Positions 8,107 to 17,235 of a stretch of DNA of 64,000 bases are shown here, in pieces. The stretch's first letter is position 1; every line of letters begins with the position of its first letter. A program made the translations under genes and the position numbers. Source of the DNA: Gammaproteobacteria bacterium (GTDB lineage: Bacteria > Pseudomonadota > Gammaproteobacteria > Xanthomonadales > Marinicellaceae); assembly GCA_024280395.1 (NCBI GenBank), contig JAJRQG010000121.1, forward strand, positions 1 through 64,000. Reading direction: 5' to 3'. The notes under the pieces are model-generated. The model saw only the letters and a list, made by a program, of their open reading frames with translations, made no database searches and was not told where the DNA came from.

Positions 8107-9693
8107 TTATGGATTGTGGAACTCTGCACTTTTACGCATATAATAAAACCAGTTTAATACCAAACAAACCGCATAGAATATGGCAAAACCATACAATGCA
8201 TATTGTGGAGTTGTGGCTTTAATCTGTTCACCTAAAATCTTAGGAATTAAGAATGCACCATAAGCAGCAATCGCAGCAGTCCAACCCAGTACAGGTCCTG
8301 CTTGTTCTTTATCAAAGATAGTTGCGATGGTTTTAAAAGTTGATCCATTTCCAATACCTGTTGCAGTAAATAGTAATAAAAACAACAATAGAAAAGGCAC
8401 AAAATAGTCTTGTGGAGTAGCACTCGCATAAGCCAGTTGCATGTAATAAGCTACGCCTAACGCAGAACCAATCATGGCAATTGAAACCCATTGAGTCACA
8501 CGTGCACCGCCCAATTTATCAGCAATCATTCCACCTACTGGACGAATTAATGCTCCAATAAAAGGCCCCATCCACGCATACATCAATGCACTTGGGCCAG
8601 CTGGGTTCGCTGTATTGTGAGTCATCACTCCATCAACCATTAAATGTTGATAGCCAAATATCACCTTAATTGAAAGACCAAACCCTACGGCATAACCAAT
8701 AAATGATCCAAAAGTCATGGTATAAATAACAGTCATAACCCATGTGTGCTTATTTTTGAAAATTTTGTATTGTCTGGTTAGATTTTTACCAATTTCACCA
8801 GGAATCATTTTCAACAAAAATACAGTTAAGATAATAACAATGGGTAACACTATAAACTTATCCAAACCCACACTAAGCAACAAATACAAACCAAATGCTG
8901 CAGTTAGTAAACCAATAGACAACATAAGAATAATTTTTGCAAAGGCCGAAATGGGTGAACCGATGTCTGGTGAAACATGTTCATCGCGTATATTGTTCAT
9001 TCCGAACCAGGTAGCAAACGCCAATGGCACCAATAATATCAACCAAACAAAACCCGCATTATGAATAAAGGTTTCTGTTCCTGCTGGAATCTTCCCAACC
9101 AATGTTCCACTGGTGGTTTGAAGAATCATTGGATCCCCACCAAACAAAGCAAAAGTCATTACTAGAGGAATAACCACTTGCATAGTAGTAACACCAAAGT
9201 TACCAAGCCCGGCATTCATGCCCAGTGAATAACCTTGTATTTTTTTAGGAAAGAAGTAAGAAATGTTACTCATAGATGAAGAAAAGTTACCACCGCCAAT
9301 ACCAGATAATAACGCCCATAGTTGGAACTGCCACATTGGTGTATCTGCTGATTGTAATGCAAAGCCCACACCAACTGCAGGAATCATTAATAAGGCAGTT
9401 GTCAAAAATATGGTGTATCTACCACCAGCTATTCGAATAAAAAAAGTAGATGGTATTCTTAAGGTTGCACCTGATAAACCAGCAATTGCACCCAGTGTGA
9501 ATAGTTGTGATTTTTCAAATGGAAAACCTAAATTCAACATTTGAATCGTAATGATACTCCAGTACAGCCAAACAGCGAATCCTGCTAACAATGCTGGTAT
9601 TGAAATCCATAGATTTCTTGTGGCAATACTCTTGCCGGTGGAATTCCAGAATCCTTCGTCTTCAGGATTCCAATTTCTTAAGTCTTTAGCCAT
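8107..9693 (-). CDS. narK: nitrate/nitrite transporter, NarK2-like MFS protein
   Basis: An MFS transporter of 528 residues, with about 12 membrane segments and a few extra segments near the middle. The block LLSGIGGGNFSSSMSNISYFFP fits the nitrate signature region of NarK/NarU (GGGNF-x4-NIS-x-FFP), and GPFIGALIRPVGGMIADKLGG is the usual second-half loop motif. NarK2-type proteins exchange nitrite for nitrate or import nitrate. It lies directly upstream of narG in the same orientation. An AGAGGAG ribosome-binding site precedes the ATG. Direction of transport cannot be read from sequence. The symbol is generic: this copy is the NarK2-like one of the pair. Confidence 0.93.
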   Translation of the reverse strand: MAKDLRNWNPEDEGFWNSTGKSIATRNLWISIPALLAGFAVWLYWSIITIQMLNLGFPFEKSQLFTLGAIAGLSGATLRIPSTFFIRIAGGRYTIFLTTALLMIPAVGVGFALQSADTPMWQFQLWALLSGIGGGNFSSSMSNISYFFPKKIQGYSLGMNAGLGNFGVTTMQVVIPLVMTFALFGGDPMILQTTSGTLVGKIPAGTETFIHNAGFVWLILLVPLAFATWFGMNNIRDEHVSPDIGSPISAFAKIILMLSIGLLTAAFGLYLLLSVGLDKFIVLPIVIILTVFLLKMIPGEIGKNLTRQYKIFKNKHTWVMTVIYTMTFGSFIGYAVGFGLSIKVIFGYQHLMVDGVMTHNTANPAGPSALMYAWMGPFIGALIRPVGGMIADKLGGARVTQWVSIAMIGSALGVAYYMQLAYASATPQDYFVPFLLLFLLLFTATGIGNGSTFKTIATIFDKEQAGPVLGWTAAIAAYGAFLIPKILGEQIKATTPQYALYGFAIFYAVCLVLNWFYYMRKSAEFHNP

Positions 9694-9718
9694 GATAAGC
9701 TCCTCTTATAATTAAAAT

Positions 9719-9744
9719 GCCATTCTTACTCATGCAAGAATGGC
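9719..9744 (-). other. stem-loop between the two narK genes
   Basis: GCCATTCTT (9719-9727) pairs perfectly with AAGAATGGC (9736-9744) across an 8-base loop. On the transcribed minus strand it is followed only by ATTTTAATT, so it is at most a leaky terminator. An mRNA processing or stability hairpin between narK1 and narK2 is equally likely. Confidence 0.6.
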
Positions 9745-9756
9745 GGTTATTTTTAT

Positions 9757-11052
9757 TCATTTAATATTTTCTAATTCTGGTAAATATTTAGATTTATCTG
9801 GATGAGATTTCTTTTCTGATCTTAGAATTGCAAAGTGCATCCAAATCAGCGAAACCGCAATAATAACTGATAGCAACATAAAGCAACTGGTCCAGACACC
9901 AATGTGATCATTCATAATACCGAAAGTAATAGGCAAGATAAAACCACCTAAACCGCCAATTAAACCTACAATACCGCCAACTGAACCAACATTGTCTGGA
10001 AAGTAATGCGGAATATGTTTGTAAACAGCAGCTTTACCCAGTGACATGAAGAAACCCAGAATAATGGTCATGGTTACAAATAACCACAAAGGGATAGTGA
10101 TGTTAAATTCGATTGGTCCGTTGATTCCTGCAACTGTATAATCTGTAGCAGGGTATGACATAATAATAGTAGTGATTAAAGTCACAATAAATGTCCAATA
10201 CATAATGGTTCTGGCGCCAAATTTATCTGATAACCAACCACCCAAAGCTCTAAATACGGCACCTGGCAATGCATAAGCAGCTGCCAACATACCTGCTGTT
10301 GCCAACTCTAATCCATAAGCGCCGACATAATATCTAGGTAACCACAAAGCCAATGCAACATAACCACCAAAAACAAAGAAGTAGTACAATGAAAACCTCC
10401 AAACAATTAAATGTTTAAGTGGCTTCATTTGTTCCATGAATGGTCTTGCCTGTTGTTTTACTCCTGAGTGAGCTGGGTCAGTTTTACTGAACAAAAAGAA
10501 TAGAACGCCAGTAACTGCTAATACGGACGCATAAACATAAACTACTGAACGCCATTCACCACCCATTGCAATCAACAGAATCGGTGCGCCAAAGTTAGTT
10601 ACCGCCGCGCCGACATTACCAGCACCAAATATACCCAATGCAGTTCCCTGTTTGTGGTCTGGATACCAAGATGAGACATAAGCGATACCCACAGCAAATG
10701 AACCACCCGCCAAACCCAAACCCAGCGCACCAACCAAATACATAGGATAAGTATGTGCATAGGTTAAAAAGAATGCAGCCAATGCCGAAGTCAACATTTG
10801 TAGACTAAAGATGATACGGCCACCATATTGGTCAGTCCATATCCCTAAAAATATACGGCTTAATGAACCTGTTAAAATTGGAGTTGCCACCAAAAGACCA
10901 AATTGAGTATCACTTAACCCCAATTCTCCTTTGATTTTAATCCCGATGATTGAAAAGATTGTCCATACGGCAAAACACACTGTAAAAGCCAAGGTGCTTA
11001 AAGTTAAAGCCTTGGTTTGTTCACCCGATGTTACATTGTCTAAATTTTTCAT
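9757..11052 (-). CDS. narK1: nitrate transporter, NarK1-like MFS protein
   Basis: First gene of the nar operon, an MFS protein of 431 residues with 12 predicted membrane segments. SLSRIFLGIWTDQYGG is the MFS loop 2-3 motif and GLAGGSFAVGIAYVSSWYP (about 120-140) is the nitrate signature region, a shape seen in NarK1/NasA-like nitrate-proton symporters. The ATG at 11050-11052 (MKNLDNVTSGEQ) is chosen because an AAGGGG ribosome-binding site sits at proper distance; the frame is open 21 codons further without one. Paired NarK1 and NarK2 proteins, sometimes fused, are known from denitrifiers. The FNR-like box 78 bases upstream suggests oxygen/nitrate control. Confidence 0.92.
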   Translation of the reverse strand: MKNLDNVTSGEQTKALTLSTLAFTVCFAVWTIFSIIGIKIKGELGLSDTQFGLLVATPILTGSLSRIFLGIWTDQYGGRIIFSLQMLTSALAAFFLTYAHTYPMYLVGALGLGLAGGSFAVGIAYVSSWYPDHKQGTALGIFGAGNVGAAVTNFGAPILLIAMGGEWRSVVYVYASVLAVTGVLFFLFSKTDPAHSGVKQQARPFMEQMKPLKHLIVWRFSLYYFFVFGGYVALALWLPRYYVGAYGLELATAGMLAAAYALPGAVFRALGGWLSDKFGARTIMYWTFIVTLITTIIMSYPATDYTVAGINGPIEFNITIPLWLFVTMTIILGFFMSLGKAAVYKHIPHYFPDNVGSVGGIVGLIGGLGGFILPITFGIMNDHIGVWTSCFMLLSVIIAVSLIWMHFAILRSEKKSHPDKSKYLPELENIK

Positions 11053-11096
11053 AAATAACCCCTTGCCTCTTTCATAGAATATAAATGTATGAGGGT

Positions 11097-11137
11097 ATTC
11101 TATGCATCTAAGCAATTATTGACTTGACCCAAGTCAA
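11097..11137 (-). promoter_or_regulatory. FNR/DNR-type box and -10 element of the nar operon promoter
   Basis: TTGAC-CCAA-GTCAA at 11124-11137 is a perfect palindrome of the FNR/DNR/NNR class (consensus TTGAT-N4-ATCAA). On the minus strand TAGAAT (11102 to 11097) is centred 31 bp from the box centre, as in a class II activated promoter with the box near -41.5 and start around 11090. The box is almost midway between the narK1 ATG (78 bp) and the ATG of the divergent regulator (79 bp), so it may serve both. The regulator downstream is the obvious candidate ligand, but a separate FNR elsewhere in the genome could also bind. Confidence 0.75.
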
Positions 11138-11208
11138 AAATCGATAGTTAGTGCAATTATTTTAAATTTAAGTAAAATATAAAATCTATAACCCAATCTA
11201 TAAATTGA

Positions 11209-12747
11209 ATGAACCAATTACTAATTTTACTGTGTCAATCTATTCATGCTTTTCAAAAAGAAAGAGGAAGTTTGTGTCTGTACCTTTCGACCAAAGATGA
11301 ATACAGTCTGGAACAGTTAAATCAATGCTTCCAGAAGAGTGATTCTTTGATTAAAGAAGTATTAAATTTTTGTTCAAAAAGCAATGAACAATGTAAAAGC
11401 CTAAATTCCGAACAACTCAAAAGTTATAAAAAACTGGAAAATATATTCAATGGGTTTACCCATAAAGCCAGTTTTAGAAACAATCCATTGAACATTGATA
11501 CTGATACAATAAACGTCAGTGTTTATGATGTCACACCTTTATATACCCATTCAATTATCATTCATTTAACATACGTTTTAACCGAATTGGCACTGTTCAG
11601 CAACAACAATAACCCATCTGAAATCAGCGCCCTATCAAACTTCATCAATTGGAAAGAAAGAATTGGTAGAGAACGAGCATTGGGCATAGTAGGTTTTGCA
11701 ATGAATGAATTTATTTCTGAACAATTTACCAAAGATTTTAATATATTGCTGAGCGAACAGAAGCTCAACCAAAGATCATTCTTGGCTTTGGCAAGCATAA
11801 GACAAAAGAGCTTATTTGATTCTAAATTTATCAACAATGCTAGTATTGATGCCGTTCACGAGAAAATGGAAGCTGATGAAATTCCAACAGTAAATGCTAC
11901 AAATTGGTATAAACTGGTTACTGGAAAGATGGATATGATGCATTCCATAGAACTGGAACTCATCAAGCAAATGGACCAACAAAATTCTGCTACTATAAAT
12001 AGTTTCAGGTCACTATTAGAAGACAAAGAACGTTCGCTTATTCTAGATTTTCCTTTTTTTAGAAATTTATCAGAAGAAACGATCCATGAGCTCTTTAAAT
12101 TAAGCAGTATTAAAAACTACAAAAAAGGCAGTTTATTGTTTTTAGAAGGAGAACCGGCTTCGCGTATCTACGTCATTTTAAGCGGTTGGGTTAAAATATA
12201 TAAATCCACTCCCAATGGTGATGAAACAGTTGAACAAATGCTATCCACTGGCAACCTAGTCATTGAAACTTCAATTTTCACCAATGATAAATATTTTAGC
12301 AGCGCACAAATTAGCAATAAAGCAAAGTTAATGTCATTTCCAGCATCCATTTATAGAAATTTGCTCAACAAAGATTTAGCTTTGGCGTTGAATTCATTGA
12401 AATATTTATCACAGACATCAAGAACTTACTTAAATCAAATTGATAACAATCGACTAAAATCATCGAAAGAACGGGTCGGGTGGTTTTTACTGAAACAATT
12501 CATCGAGCAAAAAAATCCCAATACTATTTTATTGCCGTATGAGAAAACGATTATCGCTTCGTTATTAGACATGAAGCCTGAAACATTTTCTCGATCATTG
12601 AAATCTTTTAAAAACAAAGGATTATCGACTGAGAAACATCAAATTCAAATTAAAGACATCAAAGTTTTGTGCCATTACTGTGATGCAGATTTAGCCACCC
12701 ATTGCCAATTTAAAAACAAACATGACTGTAAATTCAAAAATAAATAA
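11209..12747 (+). CDS. NIT-domain CRP/FNR-family regulator with C-terminal Cys cluster
   Basis: A 512-residue regulator with an unusual layout. Residues 1-260 are helical and begin with an AFQKERG segment at 14-20, matching the nitrate/nitrite-sensing NIT domain (PF08376-like) found in NasR and in chemoreceptors and kinases. Residues 285-400 form a cyclic-nucleotide-binding-type beta roll (KKGSLLFLEGEPASRIYVILSG). Residues 420-485 are a Crp-type winged helix (ERVGWFLLKQF, LLDMKPETFSRSLKSFKNKG). The tail carries C488, C491, C499 and C507, which could bind a metal or FeS cluster. It is divergent from narK1-GHJI and upstream of moeA-mobA. Inference: it senses nitrate/nitrite directly and activates the nar operon. 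No N-terminal FNR-type cysteines are seen. Confidence 0.85.
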   Translation: MNQLLILLCQSIHAFQKERGSLCLYLSTKDEYSLEQLNQCFQKSDSLIKEVLNFCSKSNEQCKSLNSEQLKSYKKLENIFNGFTHKASFRNNPLNIDTDTINVSVYDVTPLYTHSIIIHLTYVLTELALFSNNNNPSEISALSNFINWKERIGRERALGIVGFAMNEFISEQFTKDFNILLSEQKLNQRSFLALASIRQKSLFDSKFINNASIDAVHEKMEADEIPTVNATNWYKLVTGKMDMMHSIELELIKQMDQQNSATINSFRSLLEDKERSLILDFPFFRNLSEETIHELFKLSSIKNYKKGSLLFLEGEPASRIYVILSGWVKIYKSTPNGDETVEQMLSTGNLVIETSIFTNDKYFSSAQISNKAKLMSFPASIYRNLLNKDLALALNSLKYLSQTSRTYLNQIDNNRLKSSKERVGWFLLKQFIEQKNPNTILLPYEKTIIASLLDMKPETFSRSLKSFKNKGLSTEKHQIQIKDIKVLCHYCDADLATHCQFKNKHDCKFKNK

Positions 12748-14026
12748 TAAAAATGTATTGATAAGTTATCAACAAGCACTTGAAATAATCAACGCAGTTG
12801 CCAACAATCACCGCGACCAATCCACTGAAATAATTAAATTAATAGATGCAAAAAATCGATTAATCGCCAGTGATATATTATCGCCCATAAATGTGCCCTC
12901 ATTTAACAATTCGGCCATGGATGGCTTTGCGTTGAAAAGTCATGTTATCAACAGTGTCATTAATGTAAAAGGAGAGGTCACACTCAAAGTTACTGGCAGT
13001 GTTCAAGCTGGTGATCAAGCCGAAATATCCATCAACAGTAACCACGAATTGTTTGCTTGGGAAATAATGACCGGCGCACCTGTTCCTGATGATTTGGATG
13101 CGGTTATTCAAATCGAAAATGTTATTATTTCAAAAAAAAATGGCAATAAATATATTACTATTTCGGAGTTAATCAAACAAGGAAGAAACATCAGAAAATT
13201 GGGGACGGATTATCAAATCAATCAATCCGTGACAAATAAATATACGATTATTCAAGCCCAGCATATCATGGCACTGGCAACAGTTGGGGTTAAGAATATT
13301 GATGTTGTACCCAAAGTAAAAATCGCTATATTATCAACAGGAAATGAACTGGCAAAAAAATCCAGCGATTCACTAAACTCTGGTAAAATTTTCAACTCTA
13401 ATCAACCCTTTCTTCATGCCTATTGCCAAGAACTCAATTGCCAACCAGTTTTCGTAGGTCGATGCAAAGACAAGATTGAAGATTTTGATAAACTGATAGA
13501 CACCGCTCTCTCAAAAAATGTAAAAATCATTTTTTCAACAGGTGCCGTTTCAATGGGAAAATACGATTTCATTCCTCAAGCTTTATTACAACGTGGTGCC
13601 AAAATTCATTTCCATAAAGCCAAAATCAGACCAGGAAAACCCATTTTATTCGTGGAACTTCCTGATGGAACCATCTATTTTGGCCTCCCAGGCAACCCTA
13701 TAGCTGCAGCTTCTGGTATGCGGTTCTTTGTTTCCCCTTTTATCCGTACAATGCTGGGGTTTCCCAAAGAAAAACCAATCAAAGCTAAATTACTGCACAA
13801 TATTGATAAAAAACAAGGGTTCAGAACTTTTGCAAAAGCTTATGCCGATATTGATGAACAAGGACAACTGTGTGTTAAAATGTTACAGGATCAAGGCTCG
13901 TATCAGTCACGCTCATATGCTCAATCAAATTGTTGGTTGATACTTCCTGAGGACAGAGACAATATACAGTCAGGAGAAGTTATTGATATAGCCCCTATGG
14001 TTCCAAAACAAATGTTTTTTAAATGA
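12722..14026 (+). CDS. moeA: molybdopterin molybdenumtransferase
   Basis: MoeA inserts molybdate into adenylylated molybdopterin, the last step to Mo-MPT. The 434-residue protein has the NSAMDGFA motif near residue 60, the TGAPVPDDLDAVIQIE block and the STGAVSMGKYDF and GLPGNPIAAASG motifs in the second half. The ATG at 12722 overlaps the regulator gene by 26 bases. It gives a short leader before SYQQALEII; a TTG around 12758 is an alternative start. It forms an operon with the NIT-CRP regulator and mobA (four-base overlap), tying Moco completion to the nitrate regulon. Confidence 0.95.
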   Translation: MTVNSKINNKNVLISYQQALEIINAVANNHRDQSTEIIKLIDAKNRLIASDILSPINVPSFNNSAMDGFALKSHVINSVINVKGEVTLKVTGSVQAGDQAEISINSNHELFAWEIMTGAPVPDDLDAVIQIENVIISKKNGNKYITISELIKQGRNIRKLGTDYQINQSVTNKYTIIQAQHIMALATVGVKNIDVVPKVKIAILSTGNELAKKSSDSLNSGKIFNSNQPFLHAYCQELNCQPVFVGRCKDKIEDFDKLIDTALSKNVKIIFSTGAVSMGKYDFIPQALLQRGAKIHFHKAKIRPGKPILFVELPDGTIYFGLPGNPIAAASGMRFFVSPFIRTMLGFPKEKPIKAKLLHNIDKKQGFRTFAKAYADIDEQGQLCVKMLQDQGSYQSRSYAQSNCWLILPEDRDNIQSGEVIDIAPMVPKQMFFK

Positions 14027-14571
14027 AAATAGCCGGAATCGTCTTGGCTGGCGGACAGTCAAAACGCATGGGACAAGATAAATCCATGTTAAAAATTCAG
14101 AACAAAACATTGTTACAACACACTTCGGATATTTTATCTAAATCTGGTATAGAAGATATATATACCAGTGGTGGCGAAGATGGAATTCAAGACAAACACC
14201 CTGACAAAGGTCCCGTTGGTGGAATATTAAGCAGTTTACTTGCACTCAATGAACATACACACCTGCTATTTCTCCCTGTTGACATGCCATTAATCACCCA
14301 ACTAATTATTCAAGAATTGATGAATATAAGAAAGAATGATCTACAACATTTTGAGAACAACAATTTTCCCTTAATCATAAAAAACAACAGAAGCACACGG
14401 GAAGCTCTAGAAGACCAAATTAAAAACAACAAATTATCTATTCATGAATTATTACAAGCAGTAAATACAAAGATACTAATACTGAATCACAAACAAGAAC
14501 TGTTTATGAATACAAACACGCCGCAACAGTGGGAAATGGCTACTCGCAGGCTTCTAGAACTACAACCGTAA
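14023..14571 (+). CDS. mobA: molybdenum cofactor guanylyltransferase
   Basis: MobA attaches GMP from GTP to Mo-MPT, producing the MGD form needed by NarG. The 182-residue protein starts with the nucleotidyltransferase signature LAGGQSKRMGQDK (8-20), has the GPVGGILSSL block (about 66-75) and the FLPVDMPL metal/nucleotide motif (about 86-93). The ATG overlaps the moeA stop by four bases. Its 3' end runs 32 bases into the convergent PP2C gene. It is soluble and cytoplasmic. Confidence 0.94.
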   Translation: MKIAGIVLAGGQSKRMGQDKSMLKIQNKTLLQHTSDILSKSGIEDIYTSGGEDGIQDKHPDKGPVGGILSSLLALNEHTHLLFLPVDMPLITQLIIQELMNIRKNDLQHFENNNFPLIIKNNRSTREALEDQIKNNKLSIHELLQAVNTKILILNHKQELFMNTNTPQQWEMATRRLLELQP

Positions 14572-15247
14572 TATTGTCTGAACCACCACCTTTTAGCGCA
14601 GCAATAATCAACTGATCAACAATTTCTTGAGGATGAATATCCTTACTCAACAACTCTTCAATCATTTGATCTTCAACCTCTTCAGTTAAGCCATCACTAC
14701 AAAGTAAATATTTATCTCCAATATTGATATCTCCTTCAGACAAAGAAACCCTAATTTCAGAGTTATCAGTAACACCTAAGGCTTGAGTAACTACATTTCG
14801 ATGTGGGTGTGTTCTGGCCTGTTCTTCAGTGATTAAACTTTGATCAACCAACTCTTGAACATAGGAGTGGTCTGTTGATATTGGTTTCAATTTTTCTTCA
14901 GAAAATTTGTATATTCTACTATCGCCAACCCAAGCAGAATAATAACGGTTATCTTTAAGGGTAAAGACAACGATGGTAGTTCCCATAGGTAGATCACCAC
15001 CACGCTCATAAGAACTATCAATAATTAATTGATTGGAATTAATAATACATTGTTTTAACGTTTCGCCAGATTTGTATTCGTGTAATATAGAATCTCTTGC
15101 CATAGCACTCGCCAACTCGCCGTGATCATGACCTCCCATTCCATCTGCTACCAACCAAATTTTGTCATCTGAGCTAATCCCATAAGTATCCTCGTTATGG
15201 TCTCTCTTTATTCCAGTATGGGTCCCATGTCCAATTTTAAAGTTCAT
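14540..15247 (-). CDS. PP2C-type serine/threonine protein phosphatase
   Basis: A soluble 235-residue PPM/PP2C phosphatase. Metal-binding motifs are visible: HNEDTYGI (near 17-24), VADGMGGHDHGE (about 33-44), CSDGLTEEV (about 183-191) and the final DNITVVVLE. It is the size of bacterial Stp1/PppA-type enzymes that dephosphorylate proteins modified by Hanks-type kinases. No partner kinase is adjacent. The last 32 coding bases overlap the 3' end of convergent mobA, an arrangement with no room for a terminator between them. Confidence 0.93.
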   Translation of the reverse strand: MNFKIGHGTHTGIKRDHNEDTYGISSDDKIWLVADGMGGHDHGELASAMARDSILHEYKSGETLKQCIINSNQLIIDSSYERGGDLPMGTTIVVFTLKDNRYYSAWVGDSRIYKFSEEKLKPISTDHSYVQELVDQSLITEEQARTHPHRNVVTQALGVTDNSEIRVSLSEGDINIGDKYLLCSDGLTEEVEDQMIEELLSKDIHPQEIVDQLIIAALKGGGSDNITVVVLEACE

Positions 15248-15364
15248 ATAACTATTATTTTATAATGTTAAATAACATTCTATCATCAAATCCCAACTGA
15301 TTAAAACAATTGTTGGGAATAAAATGGCTTTGCAAGGCAATTATCTACCAATAAAAAAATTGTT

Positions 15365-16717
15365 TCAGTTTGATTGCTGCTCTTTCCACTGTAATAAATT
15401 TTGATATACATAAATATTTTCTACATATCGAACTGCTGTTTTACCATCTATTTTTCTACCCTTAATATCATTCAAAAGAGGCAAAAATAATTTTACATCT
15501 TCCCACAAATCAGGACTTTGCCCAGCTCTTTGAGCAATTATCCTGGCCTTTTCTAAGTTTCCATACCCCAAATTATAGGCTGCCAAAGCAAAACTGGTTT
15601 TATCGGGGTCTTGAATTCTTTCTGGAACCATTTTTTTCATTTTGAAAAAATGTTTAACTCCCCCCCTAAGACTTTGAAGTGGGTCAAATCTATCAGTTAC
15701 ACCCTGCTCTTTCGCCACATCCTTGGTCAACATCATTAAACCCTTCACTAAAGTGGGTGAAATAGCCTTAGGGTTCCAATGAGATTCTTGATAACTGATA
15801 GCCCCCAAAAAAACAGGGTTAATATTCAGCTCATTGGCCACTTGATAGATATAAGACTTAATTTTAGGCCATCTATTCTTGTAATTCTTTAAAAAATTGA
15901 CTGTATCCGCAGGTTTACTATTGGGCAGCGACTTAACAAGAAACTCTTTGTATCTCTGCACTCTATTTTGTAATTTATAATTACCAATAAACGTATCCAA
16001 TTTTCCTTTAAATGACAAATCCAACTTATTTCGCATATAAAAAACCAAATTGTGTGACTCTGACAACTTTTGACCAATCCGCAACTTAGGAATATACGAA
16101 CCATAAATAGCAATGATATTGTCATCCGCCAAGGTATAATCAAAAGTACCTTCTGTCACCATCTGTAATAATTCATATAAAGGGATATTATCTTTTGTTT
16201 CGATTTTTGTTTTGAACTTCTCGGATAAATCATTTGCAATAGCAACATAAGATGAACTGTTGATAATAACACCAGAATAATCCTTTAGAAAATTTAGAGA
16301 TTTAATTTTAGGCTTTCGATAAGAACTGATAAGTCGAATACTAGTACTGTCATACTCTAATGAAGCAATGTACTTCTCTTCTCTTTCTTTTGTGTGGGTA
16401 AAATTTGCACCAGCAATATCTATATTGTAACCATCAAATAAATCAAATAAATTATTATTAGAAGGAGCGACAACCACCTTCAACTCAAGATTGTTCTCTT
16501 CACAAAAGCGATTTAAAATATCGTACTCAAGGCCAATTATACCATCCAAAGAATTGTAATAAGTCAATGGACTTGGTCTGGTTACCCAAGTTAAATACCC
16601 TCTATCTTGTATCTTTTCCCATTGATTTAAACTGTTTTCAGGACTGATTAAAAACAACCCTGCAAATAGCAATATAAGAATTCGTCCATAATATTTATGA
16701 AATAATAGGTTACGCAA
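15365..16717 (-). CDS. mltF: membrane-bound lytic murein transglycosylase F
   Basis: MltF cleaves the glycan strand of peptidoglycan, forming 1,6-anhydromuramyl ends. The 450 residues begin with a hydrophobic export signal (about 7-24) without a clear lipobox. They continue with a family 3 solute-binding-like domain (about 33-260, GYLTWVTRPSPLTYYN) and end with an SLT lysozyme-like domain. The catalytic glutamate lies in SYQESHWNP, near residue 311, followed by GLMMLT and the AAYNLGYGNLEKAR motif. The ATG is preceded by an AATTTG-rich leader with no strong ribosome-binding site. It is monocistronic, divergent from the gene at 16828. Confidence 0.93.
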   Translation of the reverse strand: MRNLLFHKYYGRILILLFAGLFLISPENSLNQWEKIQDRGYLTWVTRPSPLTYYNSLDGIIGLEYDILNRFCEENNLELKVVVAPSNNNLFDLFDGYNIDIAGANFTHTKEREEKYIASLEYDSTSIRLISSYRKPKIKSLNFLKDYSGVIINSSSYVAIANDLSEKFKTKIETKDNIPLYELLQMVTEGTFDYTLADDNIIAIYGSYIPKLRIGQKLSESHNLVFYMRNKLDLSFKGKLDTFIGNYKLQNRVQRYKEFLVKSLPNSKPADTVNFLKNYKNRWPKIKSYIYQVANELNINPVFLGAISYQESHWNPKAISPTLVKGLMMLTKDVAKEQGVTDRFDPLQSLRGGVKHFFKMKKMVPERIQDPDKTSFALAAYNLGYGNLEKARIIAQRAGQSPDLWEDVKLFLPLLNDIKGRKIDGKTAVRYVENIYVYQNLLQWKEQQSN

Positions 16718-16767
16718 ATTTTCTCAAATGAAGGAACAAATAATAGTCTAACTTGCATTTATCAAAT

Positions 16768-16801
16768 TTGAAAAGAATTTTCGGATAAATTTAGGTATAA
16801 T
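16768..16801 (+). promoter_or_regulatory. possible promoter for the 16828-17628 gene pair
   Basis: GGTATAAT with TATAAT at 16796-16801 lies 27 bases before the ATG. The nearest TTGAAA (-35 like, 16768-16773) is 22 bases away, too far for an ideal promoter, so recognition would rest on the -10. The site is in the 110-bp divergent region with mltF. Confidence 0.4.
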
Positions 16802-16827
16802 CGCATTTCTTTTAATCAGAATTTAAT

Positions 16828-17232
16828 ATGAAAGCAAGCGGTTTTATTCTCAGATGGTTATTTGCAATACTGTTGGTATTGATTACTTACAACCCAACTC
16901 ATTATTCATTGTTTCACTGGTTATGGCCTTTTACGAACGAACAATTGCCATTAAAGATATTGACAATTTTAGTCATGTTGGTCATTTACTTAATATTTTT
17001 TAGAGCCACATTTCGCTCAATTGGCCTATTGGGAATTATTCTAGCCTTGGCCGTCAGTGGTACACTGGTCTGGCTATTTATCGATCAAGGATGGATGAGT
17101 GTTGACAACTACACTGCATTAACATGGATATTATTGATTGTAATCGGTACAATACTCGGCATTGGAATCTCCTGGTCGCACATACGCAAAAAACTGACCG
17201 GACAATTTGACACAGATGACGTAGAGGACTAA
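16828..17232 (+). CDS. small four-helix inner-membrane protein (DUF6524-like)
   Basis: A 134-residue integral membrane protein with four hydrophobic segments (about 7-21, 43-60, 65-88 and 97-116) and a charged cytoplasmic tail (SHIRKKLTGQFDTDDVED). The sequence, including FLRWLFALLLVxxTYNPTxYS-like N-terminus (here ILRWLFAILLVLITYNPTHYS), resembles a conserved proteobacterial family annotated as DUF6524; this match is from memory. No function is known. It is followed three bases later by the gene at 17236, so the two are co-transcribed. Confidence 0.8.
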   Translation: MKASGFILRWLFAILLVLITYNPTHYSLFHWLWPFTNEQLPLKILTILVMLVIYLIFFRATFRSIGLLGIILALAVSGTLVWLFIDQGWMSVDNYTALTWILLIVIGTILGIGISWSHIRKKLTGQFDTDDVED

Positions 17233-17235
17233 AAA

